The notes under the pieces were generated by a model. That model searched no databases. It was not told where the DNA came from and saw only the letters and a program-made list of their open reading frames with translations. Positions 52,348 to 60,987 of a stretch of DNA of 64,000 bases are shown here, piece by piece (positions within the stretch are counted from its first letter, which is position 1; each line of letters starts with the position of its first letter). The DNA is from Desulfovibrio piger (GTDB lineage: Bacteria > Desulfobacterota > Desulfovibrionia > Desulfovibrionales > Desulfovibrionaceae). The position numbers were made by a program, and so were the translations under genes. The stretch is taken from assembly GCF_900116045.1 (NCBI RefSeq), contig NZ_LT630450.1, forward strand, positions 648,501 through 712,500, given 5' to 3'.

Positions 52348-52643
52348 GTGCCTGCGGCGTGCTCGACAAACCGACGCCATAAGAGGAAAGCCCCCGCACA
52401 GAGGCCTTTTTCACTGCCTCACGCTCGAGGCAACATTCAAAGCAATGGAGAAAGTCGCGGACAATGCTTCAGAGGATCCGCATCCTTCATGGGGCCCTGC
52501 CGCGAGAGGCAGAATCCGTCCGCGCTGCTTCCCTGCATGCGTCCCGGGCCGGTCAGACGCCCTCTCCCCATGAACGCGATGAAGCCCTGCCGATTGCCGG
52601 CAGGGCTTTTCTATCGTCCTGCCCAAACGCTGCGGACGGCACC
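52348..52643. other. Intergenic region with a second plus-oriented hairpin
   Basis: AAGCCCTGCCG-ATTGC-CGGCAGGGCTT (52582-52608) is followed by TTCTATC on the plus strand. It lies 260 nt after the glpABC terminator and has no plus-strand gene in front of it; on the minus strand it lies downstream of the repressor gene. It may simply end the repressor transcript, or mark a short plus-strand RNA. No coding region is supported. Confidence 0.4.
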
Positions 52644-53333
52644 TTATGGCAGCAGGGTTTCCAGCGTATCCACAGCATCTGCGCAGGGAGAGTATTCGCG
52701 CGAACACCAGACGACACGTCCTATGATGGAAATGCTGTCGGCGTAGTCATCCGCAGCGACCTTGATGGTGGGAAAGCTCGGATCGTGGCATTTGAGCAAA
52801 ATCTGCCCAGGAAGCGTATCTATCCGTTTGAGATAAAGAGATTTTTCAAATTCGACGCCATAGAGCTCACCTGGGATGATGGCCCGCATGCTTGTGTCGA
52901 TCATCACGAGATCATTATTGATGATCTCCGGTGACATGGAGTTGCCATAGACCCGGATGACGACCATGGCTTCCGGCCGTCCGAGCCGGAGCAATTTTTC
53001 CAGCGTGAACGGCAGGCGCGGCAATGCATCCAGATCTATCTCGTCGAATTTCTTCCCGCTGTTGAAAAAGGAATCCAGAAAAGGACAAAAGGCCAGCTGG
53101 GGCGGTGTGAGCGTAGTGTCTTTCGGCATGGCATAGCCGAAATATATCCAGTCCGCCGACGCGTTGAAGCGTTCCGCAGCGGCAAAAATCCAGGCAGGGG
53201 GGATTTTTCCCTTGGTCTTCGCGCTGTAGACGGACTGGGGGGAAAGGCCGAGCGCGTTTGCCATTTCCGATGCGTTCTTGCTGCCGGTGGCCTTGATGAG
53301 CCGCTGCAGGATATTTTCAAAAGTATCAGACAT
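52644..53333 (-). CDS. Phage-type repressor with helix-turn-helix and S24 peptidase domain, 229 aa
   Basis: The N-terminal 60 residues (ASEMANALGLSPQSVYSAKTKGKIP) form a CI-repressor-type helix-turn-helix. The C-terminal half is a LexA/CI self-cleavage domain: VYGNSMSPEIINNDLVMID with Ser132 and LYLKRID with Lys169, 37 residues apart as in LexA. Regulation by RecA-stimulated autocleavage is possible. It is divergent from the B12 mutase gene and shares the intergenic region with its palindromic operator, so it is the prime candidate regulator of the cluster. No other phage genes are present. Confidence 0.85.
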   Translation of the reverse strand: MSDTFENILQRLIKATGSKNASEMANALGLSPQSVYSAKTKGKIPPAWIFAAAERFNASADWIYFGYAMPKDTTLTPPQLAFCPFLDSFFNSGKKFDEIDLDALPRLPFTLEKLLRLGRPEAMVVIRVYGNSMSPEIINNDLVMIDTSMRAIIPGELYGVEFEKSLYLKRIDTLPGQILLKCHDPSFPTIKVAADDYADSISIIGRVVWCSREYSPCADAVDTLETLLP

Positions 53334-53500
53334 AGCTGGTTATTTTAGTTTGGAGACATTACGGAGAGAAATTTCTGACATGCGGAAGAGGCGGACGATC
53401 TTCCGCCCCCCTGCTGTCTCAGCCTGACATTGCCTTGTATGCAAGGAGAATGCCGTATTTTTGCGAAAAAGAAAATATAAAAAAAATAAATTTTAATTTG

Positions 53501-53546
53501 TTGACATGGATTTTTTTAAAGTTTAATTTTAAAAAAATTAAACTTT
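53501..53546 (+). promoter_or_regulatory. Promoter of the B12-mutase operon with a 29-bp A/T palindrome
   Basis: TTGACA (53501-53506) is followed 17 nt later by the -10-like TAATTT. Covering the -10 is a perfect palindrome with arms AAAGTTTAATTTT (53518-53530) and AAAATTAAACTTT (53534-53546) and a 3-nt spacer. Only two of its bases per arm pair are G/C. A repressor bound there would block RNA polymerase. The ribosome site AGGAGG follows at 53571-53575. Confidence 0.65.
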
Positions 53547-53581
53547 TATAGTTATTCTCTGCCGCGAAAAGGAGGCTCCCG

Positions 53582-55342
53582 ATGCAGCTCACTATAACTA
53601 AGCGCTTTGAATACAAGGACTTACCTGATATGGCTTCCATCTTTCACGAGGCAGAGAAGATTGCAGGCAGGATCTCTGTAGGAAAGACACTATTTTTTGA
53701 AAAATACGGCGTATCCAGCGAGTGGGAATACAAAATTGCTGCTATGCGCAACGGTACTATTTGCAAGCATTCTCATATCGGCTGGAATTCCTGGGACGAA
53801 ACAGCGCGCAACGTCGAGTACATCTACAGAGAGCTGGAGCGACGCAACAGCTATATCACTCGCATGGGCTTCATTTTTGACTGGGTCATGGGGGTTCCCG
53901 CAGAATATCGACGCAACATGCAGCGTGGGACAGGACTGATTTTTGAAACGCCCGACGAATGGAGGGAGCTTGGCCGTATCGCTCCTATCCAGCCCCACTT
54001 GAGCGACCACATGATCGGTGCTCCCAATGCCCTCGAAAATACCGTGCTGGGACTTCAGGCCGGTGTAACATCAATCGGGAACGTATCCCACTATTTTACC
54101 TATGAATATCCCGGCATAGAACTGGAGCGGGAACGTACTGTCAACAGTCTCGTGGCCTTTGCCCTGATGGGCAAGATCCCGGGCACCATCATACACTCCA
54201 ACCTGGATGACGGCTACGGGAACCAGATGCATGACCTGGCCAACCTTGTCGGCTGGGCCATGATCGAACGCTACCTGGTGGAGGGACTGCTCGGCGCATG
54301 CATGACGTTCAGCTACGGAAACCTGTTCAGCGATCCCGTGAGCCGCATCGTCTTCAACATGGCGATGGATGCGGGGAACACCAAGGGCGTACCCGGGACC
54401 ATGACGTTCGGCAACACCATTGATTATGGCCTTGATCTGAGCCGCAACTACGGGGCGTTGAGCTCCTTCTCGCTGGCCGATGCGGTCTGCCAGCGCCACA
54501 AGCCTACAGGGCACGCCGTCAGCGCCGTGCCCGTTTCGGAAGCCCAGCGCATCCCCACGCCGGATGAGATCGTCGACGCGCATCTGTGCATCGACATGAT
54601 GATCGAAAAGTCGCAGTTGCTCGAACCATACATGAACTGGAGCGCCATTGAGGCCAGACGCGATGTGCTGGTCGCTTGCGGGAGCGTCTTTTTTGAACGT
54701 GTCATGAACGGCCTGGATGATTTGGGGGTCGATACCCGCCATGCCGGCGAGGTCTTTGCCTGTCTGAAAAGCATCGGAGCGGCGCAGCTTGAAGAAAAGT
54801 TCGGTGTGGGGCGGCGCGAAAAGACAGCCTTGCGAGGGCGGGTTCCGGTCTGCCCCACGGATATCGTCCGTACCCTGCAACAGCGGCAGACGAGGATCTT
54901 TTCCGGCATGGACGCTTCCCAGCAGCTTACGGGCATGAATGTCATCGTAGGATCCACAGACATCCATGATTACGGCAAGGAGATGATCAAGACCCTTTTC
55001 CTGCGGACAGGCGCACATGTTTTCGATCTCGGCACCTATATCACAGCACAGGAAGTGGTGGACAACGTCATCGAAACGGAATGCTCTGTGGTGGCCATCA
55101 GCACATATAACGGCATCGCGCTTTCGTTCGGCAGGGAACTGATGCGACAGCTCCAGGAAGCCGGATGTCATCCGTTCTGCATTTTTGGCGGGCTGCTCAA
55201 CGAAAACCGCAATGGCGGCCTGCTGGCAGAAGATGTCAGCGAAGAATTGCGTACCCTCGGCATCAACTGTGACAATGACATGGAAAAGATCGTTCCTGCC
55301 ATCCTCCGGCATTTCAGCAAGGAGAGCGGCGATGCGCACTAA
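53582..55342 (+). CDS. Single-chain adenosylcobalamin-dependent mutase-like protein, 586 aa
   Basis: The C-terminal 140 residues are a cobalamin-binding domain of the glutamate-mutase type: GSTDIHDYGKEMIKTLF gives the DxHxxG motif (D460, H462, G465) whose His replaces the base of B12, followed by VFDLGTYITAQEVVD and FCIFGGLLNEN. The N-terminal 430 residues look like a catalytic barrel (GLQAGVTSIGNVSHYF, LLGACMTFSYGNL) but I cannot place them in methylmalonyl-CoA mutase or standard GlmE. A single polypeptide of this size recalls 2-methyleneglutarate mutase. The next gene encodes a GlmL/MutL-type partner and the cluster also has an adenosyltransferase. Substrate unknown. Confidence 0.75.
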   Translation: MQLTITKRFEYKDLPDMASIFHEAEKIAGRISVGKTLFFEKYGVSSEWEYKIAAMRNGTICKHSHIGWNSWDETARNVEYIYRELERRNSYITRMGFIFDWVMGVPAEYRRNMQRGTGLIFETPDEWRELGRIAPIQPHLSDHMIGAPNALENTVLGLQAGVTSIGNVSHYFTYEYPGIELERERTVNSLVAFALMGKIPGTIIHSNLDDGYGNQMHDLANLVGWAMIERYLVEGLLGACMTFSYGNLFSDPVSRIVFNMAMDAGNTKGVPGTMTFGNTIDYGLDLSRNYGALSSFSLADAVCQRHKPTGHAVSAVPVSEAQRIPTPDEIVDAHLCIDMMIEKSQLLEPYMNWSAIEARRDVLVACGSVFFERVMNGLDDLGVDTRHAGEVFACLKSIGAAQLEEKFGVGRREKTALRGRVPVCPTDIVRTLQQRQTRIFSGMDASQQLTGMNVIVGSTDIHDYGKEMIKTLFLRTGAHVFDLGTYITAQEVVDNVIETECSVVAISTYNGIALSFGRELMRQLQEAGCHPFCIFGGLLNENRNGGLLAEDVSEELRTLGINCDNDMEKIVPAILRHFSKESGDAH

Positions 55343-56741
55343 TGCTTATGCCGTGCTCGTCGATTTTGGCAGCACCTATACGAAGGTCGTGGTAGCGGAT
55401 CTGCGCCAGGGCGATATCGTGCTGACCTGGCGGGAGCCTTCGACGGTGGCGACGGATGCCACGGTGGCCTTGACACGCTGTTTTGCAAAATGCCGTGATA
55501 CCATAGGGGGAGCGGCATTCGAGGCGGCACGGAAGCTGGCTTCCTCCAGTGCCGCCGGAGGCTTACGCATGGGGGTCGTGGGCCTGTCCCGCTCCCTGAG
55601 CACAACGGCCGGACGCAATGCGGCCTTCGGCGCGGGGGCGAAAATCCTTGGGACTTTCTGTGGACACCTGACAAAGGAGGACGTGGCGGCCCTGTCCTCC
55701 CTGCCCCTGGAGATCGTGCTTTTTTGTGGCGGCTATGATGGCGGGGGAGTGCGGACCCTGCGCCATAATGCCGAGATGCTGGCGTCAAGCCGGCTGCATA
55801 TCCCCTTTGTCTATGCAGGGAATACCGCAGCTGCGGCAGACGTGCGCAGTATTTTTGGCGCGGCACACAAGGAGATTTTTGTTTCACATAATATCACGCC
55901 CTGCGTTGGCGGCATGAATTCTGCGCCGGTGGCAGCCGTTATCCGGGACCTTTTTCTGCACCGTATCATCAATATGAAAGGTCTGGAAAAAGTCGTGCCC
56001 CTGCTGGACCGTGTTGTCATGCCGACCCCTGCGGCAGTTCTGGCCGCAGGAAAACTCCTGGCCCAGGGCACAAATGCCGTCCCCGGCATGGGCCCCCTCA
56101 TGATCGTGGATATCGGCGGGGCAACGACAGACATCCATTCCTTCATTCAGCAGGAAGCCTGCCAGGGTGCCAGGATCGTGGGGGCGCCAGAGGAATTTGC
56201 CCGCCGTACGGTGGAAGGGGACCTGGGGATGCGCGAGTCTTCCGGCAGCCTGCGGCAGGAAATGGGGCCAGGTGTCCTGGAAGCCGACGCCGGGGTATCC
56301 GTTGAGGAAACCAACACCATCCTGGCCCGCTGGGAACGGGAACGTGCCAGCTTGGCGGAAAGTCCGGCAGAACGCCGCATCGACGATGCTCTGGCCCGGG
56401 GGGCTGTACGCATATCCGCCCGGCGGCATGCGGGGCGTGTCGAGCGTGTGCTTGCCGCAGGCGTTGAGCGTATCCAGCGCGGGAAAAATATCCAGGGCGT
56501 CACACGGATCATAGGGACTGGGGGCGTCCTGGTGTCACATGCCGCTCCCGGAGGCCTGCTGGCGGGGGCCTGCCGTACCCCTGATGAAACCGATGTGCTG
56601 CTGCCGGAGCAGGCAGAATATCTGGTCGACAGCGAGTACGCCTTTTATGCCGCTGGTCTGCTGAGCACGGAATATGAAGACACCGCCTTGCGTCTCATGC
56701 ATCGCAGCCTGCGCTCCGCGGAACACGGCGAATGCTGCTGA
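55332..56741 (+). CDS. GlmL/MutL-type protein (mutase partner ATPase), 469 aa
   Basis: An ASKHA-fold ATPase of the GlmL/MutL family, encoded next to B12 mutases and presumed to reactivate them or assist cofactor loading. LVDFGSTYTKVVVADL is the phosphate-1 loop, MIVDIGGATTDIHSF the phosphate-2 loop, and VTRIIGTGGVLV the adenosine motif. Overlaps the mutase gene by 11 bp, with GGAG upstream of ATG 55332, so stoichiometric co-production is likely. Confidence 0.85.
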   Translation: MRTNAYAVLVDFGSTYTKVVVADLRQGDIVLTWREPSTVATDATVALTRCFAKCRDTIGGAAFEAARKLASSSAAGGLRMGVVGLSRSLSTTAGRNAAFGAGAKILGTFCGHLTKEDVAALSSLPLEIVLFCGGYDGGGVRTLRHNAEMLASSRLHIPFVYAGNTAAAADVRSIFGAAHKEIFVSHNITPCVGGMNSAPVAAVIRDLFLHRIINMKGLEKVVPLLDRVVMPTPAAVLAAGKLLAQGTNAVPGMGPLMIVDIGGATTDIHSFIQQEACQGARIVGAPEEFARRTVEGDLGMRESSGSLRQEMGPGVLEADAGVSVEETNTILARWERERASLAESPAERRIDDALARGAVRISARRHAGRVERVLAAGVERIQRGKNIQGVTRIIGTGGVLVSHAAPGGLLAGACRTPDETDVLLPEQAEYLVDSEYAFYAAGLLSTEYEDTALRLMHRSLRSAEHGECC

Positions 56742-56779
56742 AAAATGTCTATATTAAAAATTTTATTTAAAAAATCATC

Positions 56780-56829
56780 TTGACAAAATAATTTATTTTT
56801 TAAAAAATAAATATTATTTTTAAAAATAA
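56780..56829 (+). promoter_or_regulatory. Second promoter of the cluster with two A/T-only palindromes
   Basis: TTGACA at 56780-56785 is followed by a perfect 22-bp palindrome (56791-56812: ATTTATTTTTT and its complement) and, directly behind it, a 16-bp one (56814-56829: TTATTTTT and its complement). Both contain only A and T. They lie upstream of the phosphatase gene and resemble in style, but not in exact sequence, the operator at 53518. The -10 cannot be fixed. Confidence 0.55.
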
Positions 56830-56900
56830 ATTTTTTTTTACGTCCACCAGTGGCGAGGGTACCCAAACTTCCCATGGAATGAATCTGAAAGGAGACTAGC

Positions 56901-58904
56901 ATGCCGAAGTTCAGCAAGAAGGTTGCCATCATCGGGCTTGACTGCGCGCAGCCACAGCTCATGCTGGACATGATCAAGGACGGCTATCTGCCGAACATGA
57001 AGAAGATCATTGACAACGGCTTTTTCGCAGATGACTGCCTGTGTCCGTTACCCACCATCACGCCGCCCAACTGGACGACCATCGCCACCGGCGCGTATCC
57101 CGGGACCCACGGCGTAACGGACTTTCATTACCAGATTCCAGACACAAATCCCGAAAATGCCAATACCCGCCAGGCATGGGACAGCAGCCTCGTCAAGGTA
57201 GAGACCCTGTGGGATGCCGCCGCCCGCGCCGGCAAGAAGAGCGTTGTGCTCACCTTTCCCGTATCCTGGCCGCCCAAGAACGAGAATGTGACCATGTACG
57301 GCGGCTGCGGCATGGTGCCCGGCGAAATGCGCTACGGGCTGCCGTTCGAAGAGATCGAATTCGCCCTGTGTCAGGACTTTGTCGTCAGCACCGATTATCT
57401 TCCCTTCTCCGTCCGGGGACGTTTCGAGGATGCGGAAGATTGGCTGAATGCCCCTGACCTCGGGGAAGATCCTCTCGAAATGAAATTCGATGTGCCGTTT
57501 TTTGATGCACTGATCGAACCCCGGCAGACGACGTGGTACGTCCTCGTCACCAAGTCCCCGGGCTCGGATGCCTATGACACGGTGACGCTCTCTCCCGACA
57601 AGGACTATTCGCATGCCTTTGTCACCGTCAAGAAGGGGGAATGGAGCCCCAAGTTCTTCCCCGTCATTGAAATGGCCGACGGCAAGCAGTATGAGACCTT
57701 CACCCGGGTCAAGCCTTTCATCCTTTCCGAAGATGCCGACGAGTTTTGCCTGGTGGTCGGCGCTCTGGTGCCTACGCAGTGTCCCTTCACCACTTCACCG
57801 GAGACCTTCGCCAAGGTGGCGCACAGCGGACGGGGCACCGTGCACCGTGGCGGCGGCATCTACCTGTATCTGAGAGAAGTCATCGATGTGGACACCTGGC
57901 TCGAAATGACGGAAAGCCTGAGCACCTTCCTGGCGGAAATGGCGGAAGAGGAACTGGCCCGCGATGACTGGTCGGTGTTCGCCATGCACTCGCATCCCAT
58001 CGACTGGTTCTATCATGTCTTCAATGATCCCTTTACCAGTGAAGATCCCGAGATCCGTGCCGCCACCTGGGAGATTCACCGCAAGCTCTACTCCATCGAG
58101 GATGCGCTGATAGGCCGTGTCATGAACGCCTGCAGCAAGGATACGCTCATCGCGGTGGTGTCCGACCACGGCTGCACGCCTGATGGACCGCCATTCAGCC
58201 CTCTCCGTCCCCTGGAAGAAGCGGGCCTGTGCCATACGTATATCGCCGAGGAATCCGGCCCCAAGGGCGAACTTGCCGAATACGAAAAGCGCTGCATGGG
58301 CTTTGGCAACTCCAGGGTGGACTTCAGCCGCTCTCTCTGCTCGCCTTCCCGGGGGCTCTATGTCTACGTCAACCTCAAGGGGCGTGACCCGGAGGGTATC
58401 GTGGAGCCCGAAGACTATGAGAAGGTCCAGCGCCAGATCATCGACGCGCTGCTGACCTATGTCGATCCCGCAACGGGCAAGCGCCCCGTTGCCATGGCCG
58501 TTACCCGTGACGACGCCCGGCTCATCGGCCTGTACGGTGATGACGTGGGGGATGTCGTCTATGCCATCTATCCCGAGTTCGGAGCGCAGCACGGTCCTAT
58601 CCTGCCCACAGCGCACTTTGGATACGGGCGTCTGAATTCGCTGCTGGCACTCATGGGCAAAGGTATCAAAAAGGGCAGCCGCCTGAAGAAGCCTTGCCAT
58701 CTCGTGGATCTCATTCCCACGGTCTGCTATGTGACGGGACTGCCGGTACCCAACGGCGCGGAAGGCGCGGTACTGTATGGGGCACTGGAAGACCCGGAAG
58801 CCCCGTTCCATCAGATAGAACGCCTGGAAAAGTCGCTGGACAAGCTCGAAAACGCATTGAACAAGGAGAAGCGCCCCATTTGGGAGCATCATGATTGTAT
58901 TTAA
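56901..58904 (+). CDS. Alkaline-phosphatase-superfamily hydrolase (type I phosphodiesterase/nucleotide pyrophosphatase-like), 667 aa
   Basis: IGLDCAQPQLM holds the first metal-binding Asp. PTITPPNWTTIATGAYPGTHGVTDFHY holds the Thr nucleophile and the TGxxPxxHGV signature. VVSDHGCTPDGPPF and FAMHSHPIDWFYHV bring further Asp/His ligands; a final His lies near GAQHGPILPTAHFG. Such enzymes hydrolyse phosphate mono/diesters, phosphonates or sulfate esters. No signal peptide is seen, so it acts in the cytoplasm after import. The length exceeds most bacterial homologues. The start follows AAAGGAGAC. It has its own palindrome-bearing promoter and is followed by the importer genes. Confidence 0.85.
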   Translation: MPKFSKKVAIIGLDCAQPQLMLDMIKDGYLPNMKKIIDNGFFADDCLCPLPTITPPNWTTIATGAYPGTHGVTDFHYQIPDTNPENANTRQAWDSSLVKVETLWDAAARAGKKSVVLTFPVSWPPKNENVTMYGGCGMVPGEMRYGLPFEEIEFALCQDFVVSTDYLPFSVRGRFEDAEDWLNAPDLGEDPLEMKFDVPFFDALIEPRQTTWYVLVTKSPGSDAYDTVTLSPDKDYSHAFVTVKKGEWSPKFFPVIEMADGKQYETFTRVKPFILSEDADEFCLVVGALVPTQCPFTTSPETFAKVAHSGRGTVHRGGGIYLYLREVIDVDTWLEMTESLSTFLAEMAEEELARDDWSVFAMHSHPIDWFYHVFNDPFTSEDPEIRAATWEIHRKLYSIEDALIGRVMNACSKDTLIAVVSDHGCTPDGPPFSPLRPLEEAGLCHTYIAEESGPKGELAEYEKRCMGFGNSRVDFSRSLCSPSRGLYVYVNLKGRDPEGIVEPEDYEKVQRQIIDALLTYVDPATGKRPVAMAVTRDDARLIGLYGDDVGDVVYAIYPEFGAQHGPILPTAHFGYGRLNSLLALMGKGIKKGSRLKKPCHLVDLIPTVCYVTGLPVPNGAEGAVLYGALEDPEAPFHQIERLEKSLDKLENALNKEKRPIWEHHDCI

Positions 58905-58916
58905 CCCATGAAAACA

Positions 58917-58947
58917 ACGCCCGCGCCGCTTTGCGCGGCGCGGGCGT
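58917..58947 (+). terminator. Strong hairpin between the hydrolase and tctB
   Basis: A 13-bp perfect, almost all G/C stem (ACGCCCGCGCCGC and its complement) with loop TTTGC. No T run follows on the plus strand. It can act as a partial terminator or an mRNA-stability barrier that lowers transporter expression relative to the hydrolase. Confidence 0.55.
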
Positions 58948-58976
58948 CCGTTCCATGCAACCATTCGGGGGACAGC

Positions 58977-59432
58977 ATGAAGTTTTTCGATCCCGGACGA
59001 TTTCTGATTGGAGGCATCTTTCTCGCTTTTGGCCTATTCATGCTGCATCAGACCGTCATCTTTGAATGCTCATTTACGCCAGAACCGTTCAGCCTGCATC
59101 CCATGGATTTTCCCAGGGCAGTGCTTGTCCTCTGGTGTCTGCTTGCCGTCATCTATATCGTCGCTCCACGCGAACCCGTCGTCTTCATCCCTCTGAAGCA
59201 TGTTGTCCCGCAACTGCTCAAGACGGTTCTGGCCATCATCTTCTTCATTCTCACCCTTCGCCATGTCGGTTTCGTTCTTTCCGGAATCCTCATGCTGCTC
59301 ATGATCTTCTATGCGCTGGACTACCGAAGCTTCCGAAAGGGAATCCCCATTGCGGCATTTTCCATCGTACTGATCTGGGCCATTTTTGTGCATCTTCTTC
59401 AAATACCTCTGCCGCACTTTGCCCTGATGTAA
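58977..59432 (+). CDS. tctB: Tripartite tricarboxylate transporter small membrane protein TctB, 151 aa
   Basis: Four hydrophobic segments (IGGIFLAFGLFML, RAVLVLWCLLAVIYIV, LLKTVLAIIFFILTL, GILMLLMIFYAL plus IPIAAFSIVLIWAIFV) and position immediately before TctA identify the small membrane subunit. GGGGG lies just before ATG 58977. Works in the inner membrane with TctA and the periplasmic TctC. Confidence 0.88.
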   Translation: MKFFDPGRFLIGGIFLAFGLFMLHQTVIFECSFTPEPFSLHPMDFPRAVLVLWCLLAVIYIVAPREPVVFIPLKHVVPQLLKTVLAIIFFILTLRHVGFVLSGILMLLMIFYALDYRSFRKGIPIAAFSIVLIWAIFVHLLQIPLPHFALM

Positions 59433-59441
59433 GGAGGGGAT

Positions 59442-60965
59442 ATGGATGTCGTTCAATTGACGCTTGAGGCCTGCGCTCTTGTCTTTACGCCCCTGCCGCT
59501 CATCCTGCTGTTTTGTGGCGTCCTGTTCGGTACGCTTCTGGGGGCCCTGCCGGGGCTCGGTTCCATCCTGGCGCTGACAGTCTGTCTTCCGTTCACGCTC
59601 ATGCTGGATCACATCCCTGCTTTTGCCCTGATGCTCGGAACCTATGTGGGCTCGCTCTACGGCGGCAGCATCGCTTCCATCCTTATCAATGTTCCCGGGA
59701 CACCGCAGGCGGCGGCTACCAATCTGGACGGCTATCCCATGGCGCTTGCGGGCAAGGCCGCTGAAGCGCTGGGCTGGGTGACGGTATCTGCTGTGGCAGG
59801 GGGTATTTTTTCCTGTTTTGTGCTGGCTGCGGCTGCCGGCCCCCTGGCGCATCTTTCCAACAAGTATGCCGGACCTCTGGAAATCTGCGCACTGATTGCC
59901 ATGGGGCTGGCATGTATCACCACCCTTTCCGAGGGGAACCTGATCAAGGGCCTGTTTTCCGGCTTATTCGGTGTGCTGCTCTCCACTGTGGGCATGGACC
60001 CCATCTCATCGGAACTTCGCTTCACCTTTGGCTTCATGAGCGTTGCCTCCGGGATCGACATGCTGCCTTTTATCATAGGGTTGTTCCCGCTCTCCGAAGT
60101 TTTCCACCGTATCTATGAGATATATACCCTGCCCGATTATGTGATTATCCAGTGCCACAAGATCCGTTTTCCCTCGCTGCGGGAATGGTTCGCCAGGAAA
60201 TGGGTTACCCTGCGTTCCGCAGTCATTGGGACTTTCATCGGCATCCTGCCCGGCACCGGCGCATCGCCGGCGGCGTTCATCAGCTACTCCATGGCCCGCG
60301 AGGCATCATCCCATCCTGAAGATTTCGGCAAGGGGTCTGTGGAAGGGGTCATCGCCCCTGAAGCCAGCCATAATGCCGTGACCGGCGGCGCCATGGTACC
60401 GACTCTTGCGCTGGGCATTCCCGGTGACGCTGAAACAACGCTCATTCTTGCCACCCTGACCATCCACCAGATCACACCTGGCGTCCGCCTCATGCTGGAC
60501 AACCCCGTCATGGTGCACAGCATTTTTTTCCTGCTTCTGATTGCCTACATAATGCTGACGGTAGCAGCCATCATCATGGTGCGCAGCTTTGGACGGCTCA
60601 TTCGGCTGCCCAATGCTGTATTGCTGGGATTGATCATCGTCTTTTCCATGCTGGGAGCCTTTATCGCACGCAACAATTATTTCGACCTGCTCATAGCACT
60701 TGCCGTGGGCCTTGTGGCATTTGGTTTCCGTCTGGGCAATTTCCCCCTGGCTCCCGCCCTGGTAAGTTTCATCCTCGCGCCACAATTTGAATACCGTTAT
60801 TCACAGGTCGCCATTTACCGTGCGGATACCCCCTGGCCGGTCTATCTTGCGGACCACCCTCTGGCCTGCATCTTTCTGGTCGTCGTCCTCTTCCTGCTGA
60901 TCCGCCCTGTCGTGAAGAGCGTCAGAAAGTGGAGAGAGGTCCTTTCTCATCATAACGCTCCGTAA
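59442..60965 (+). CDS. tctA: Tripartite tricarboxylate transporter large membrane protein TctA, 507 aa
   Basis: About twelve membrane segments. GALPGLGSILALTVCLPFT and YGGSIASILINVPGTPQAAAT are the family signature loops, repeated in FIGILPGTGASPAAFISYSMAREASSHPEDFG and GAMVPTLALGIPGDAETTLI. It forms the channel driven by the ion gradient. AAGGAGGGG precedes the start. Confidence 0.95.
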   Translation: MDVVQLTLEACALVFTPLPLILLFCGVLFGTLLGALPGLGSILALTVCLPFTLMLDHIPAFALMLGTYVGSLYGGSIASILINVPGTPQAAATNLDGYPMALAGKAAEALGWVTVSAVAGGIFSCFVLAAAAGPLAHLSNKYAGPLEICALIAMGLACITTLSEGNLIKGLFSGLFGVLLSTVGMDPISSELRFTFGFMSVASGIDMLPFIIGLFPLSEVFHRIYEIYTLPDYVIIQCHKIRFPSLREWFARKWVTLRSAVIGTFIGILPGTGASPAAFISYSMAREASSHPEDFGKGSVEGVIAPEASHNAVTGGAMVPTLALGIPGDAETTLILATLTIHQITPGVRLMLDNPVMVHSIFFLLLIAYIMLTVAAIIMVRSFGRLIRLPNAVLLGLIIVFSMLGAFIARNNYFDLLIALAVGLVAFGFRLGNFPLAPALVSFILAPQFEYRYSQVAIYRADTPWPVYLADHPLACIFLVVVLFLLIRPVVKSVRKWREVLSHHNAP

Positions 60966-60987
60966 TCCTTTCTCAGGAGGTGTTGAT

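Noticed and set aside
52644..53333. Prophage indicated by the CI-like repressor
   Set aside because: No integrase, structural or replication genes nearby; neighbours are metabolic genes.
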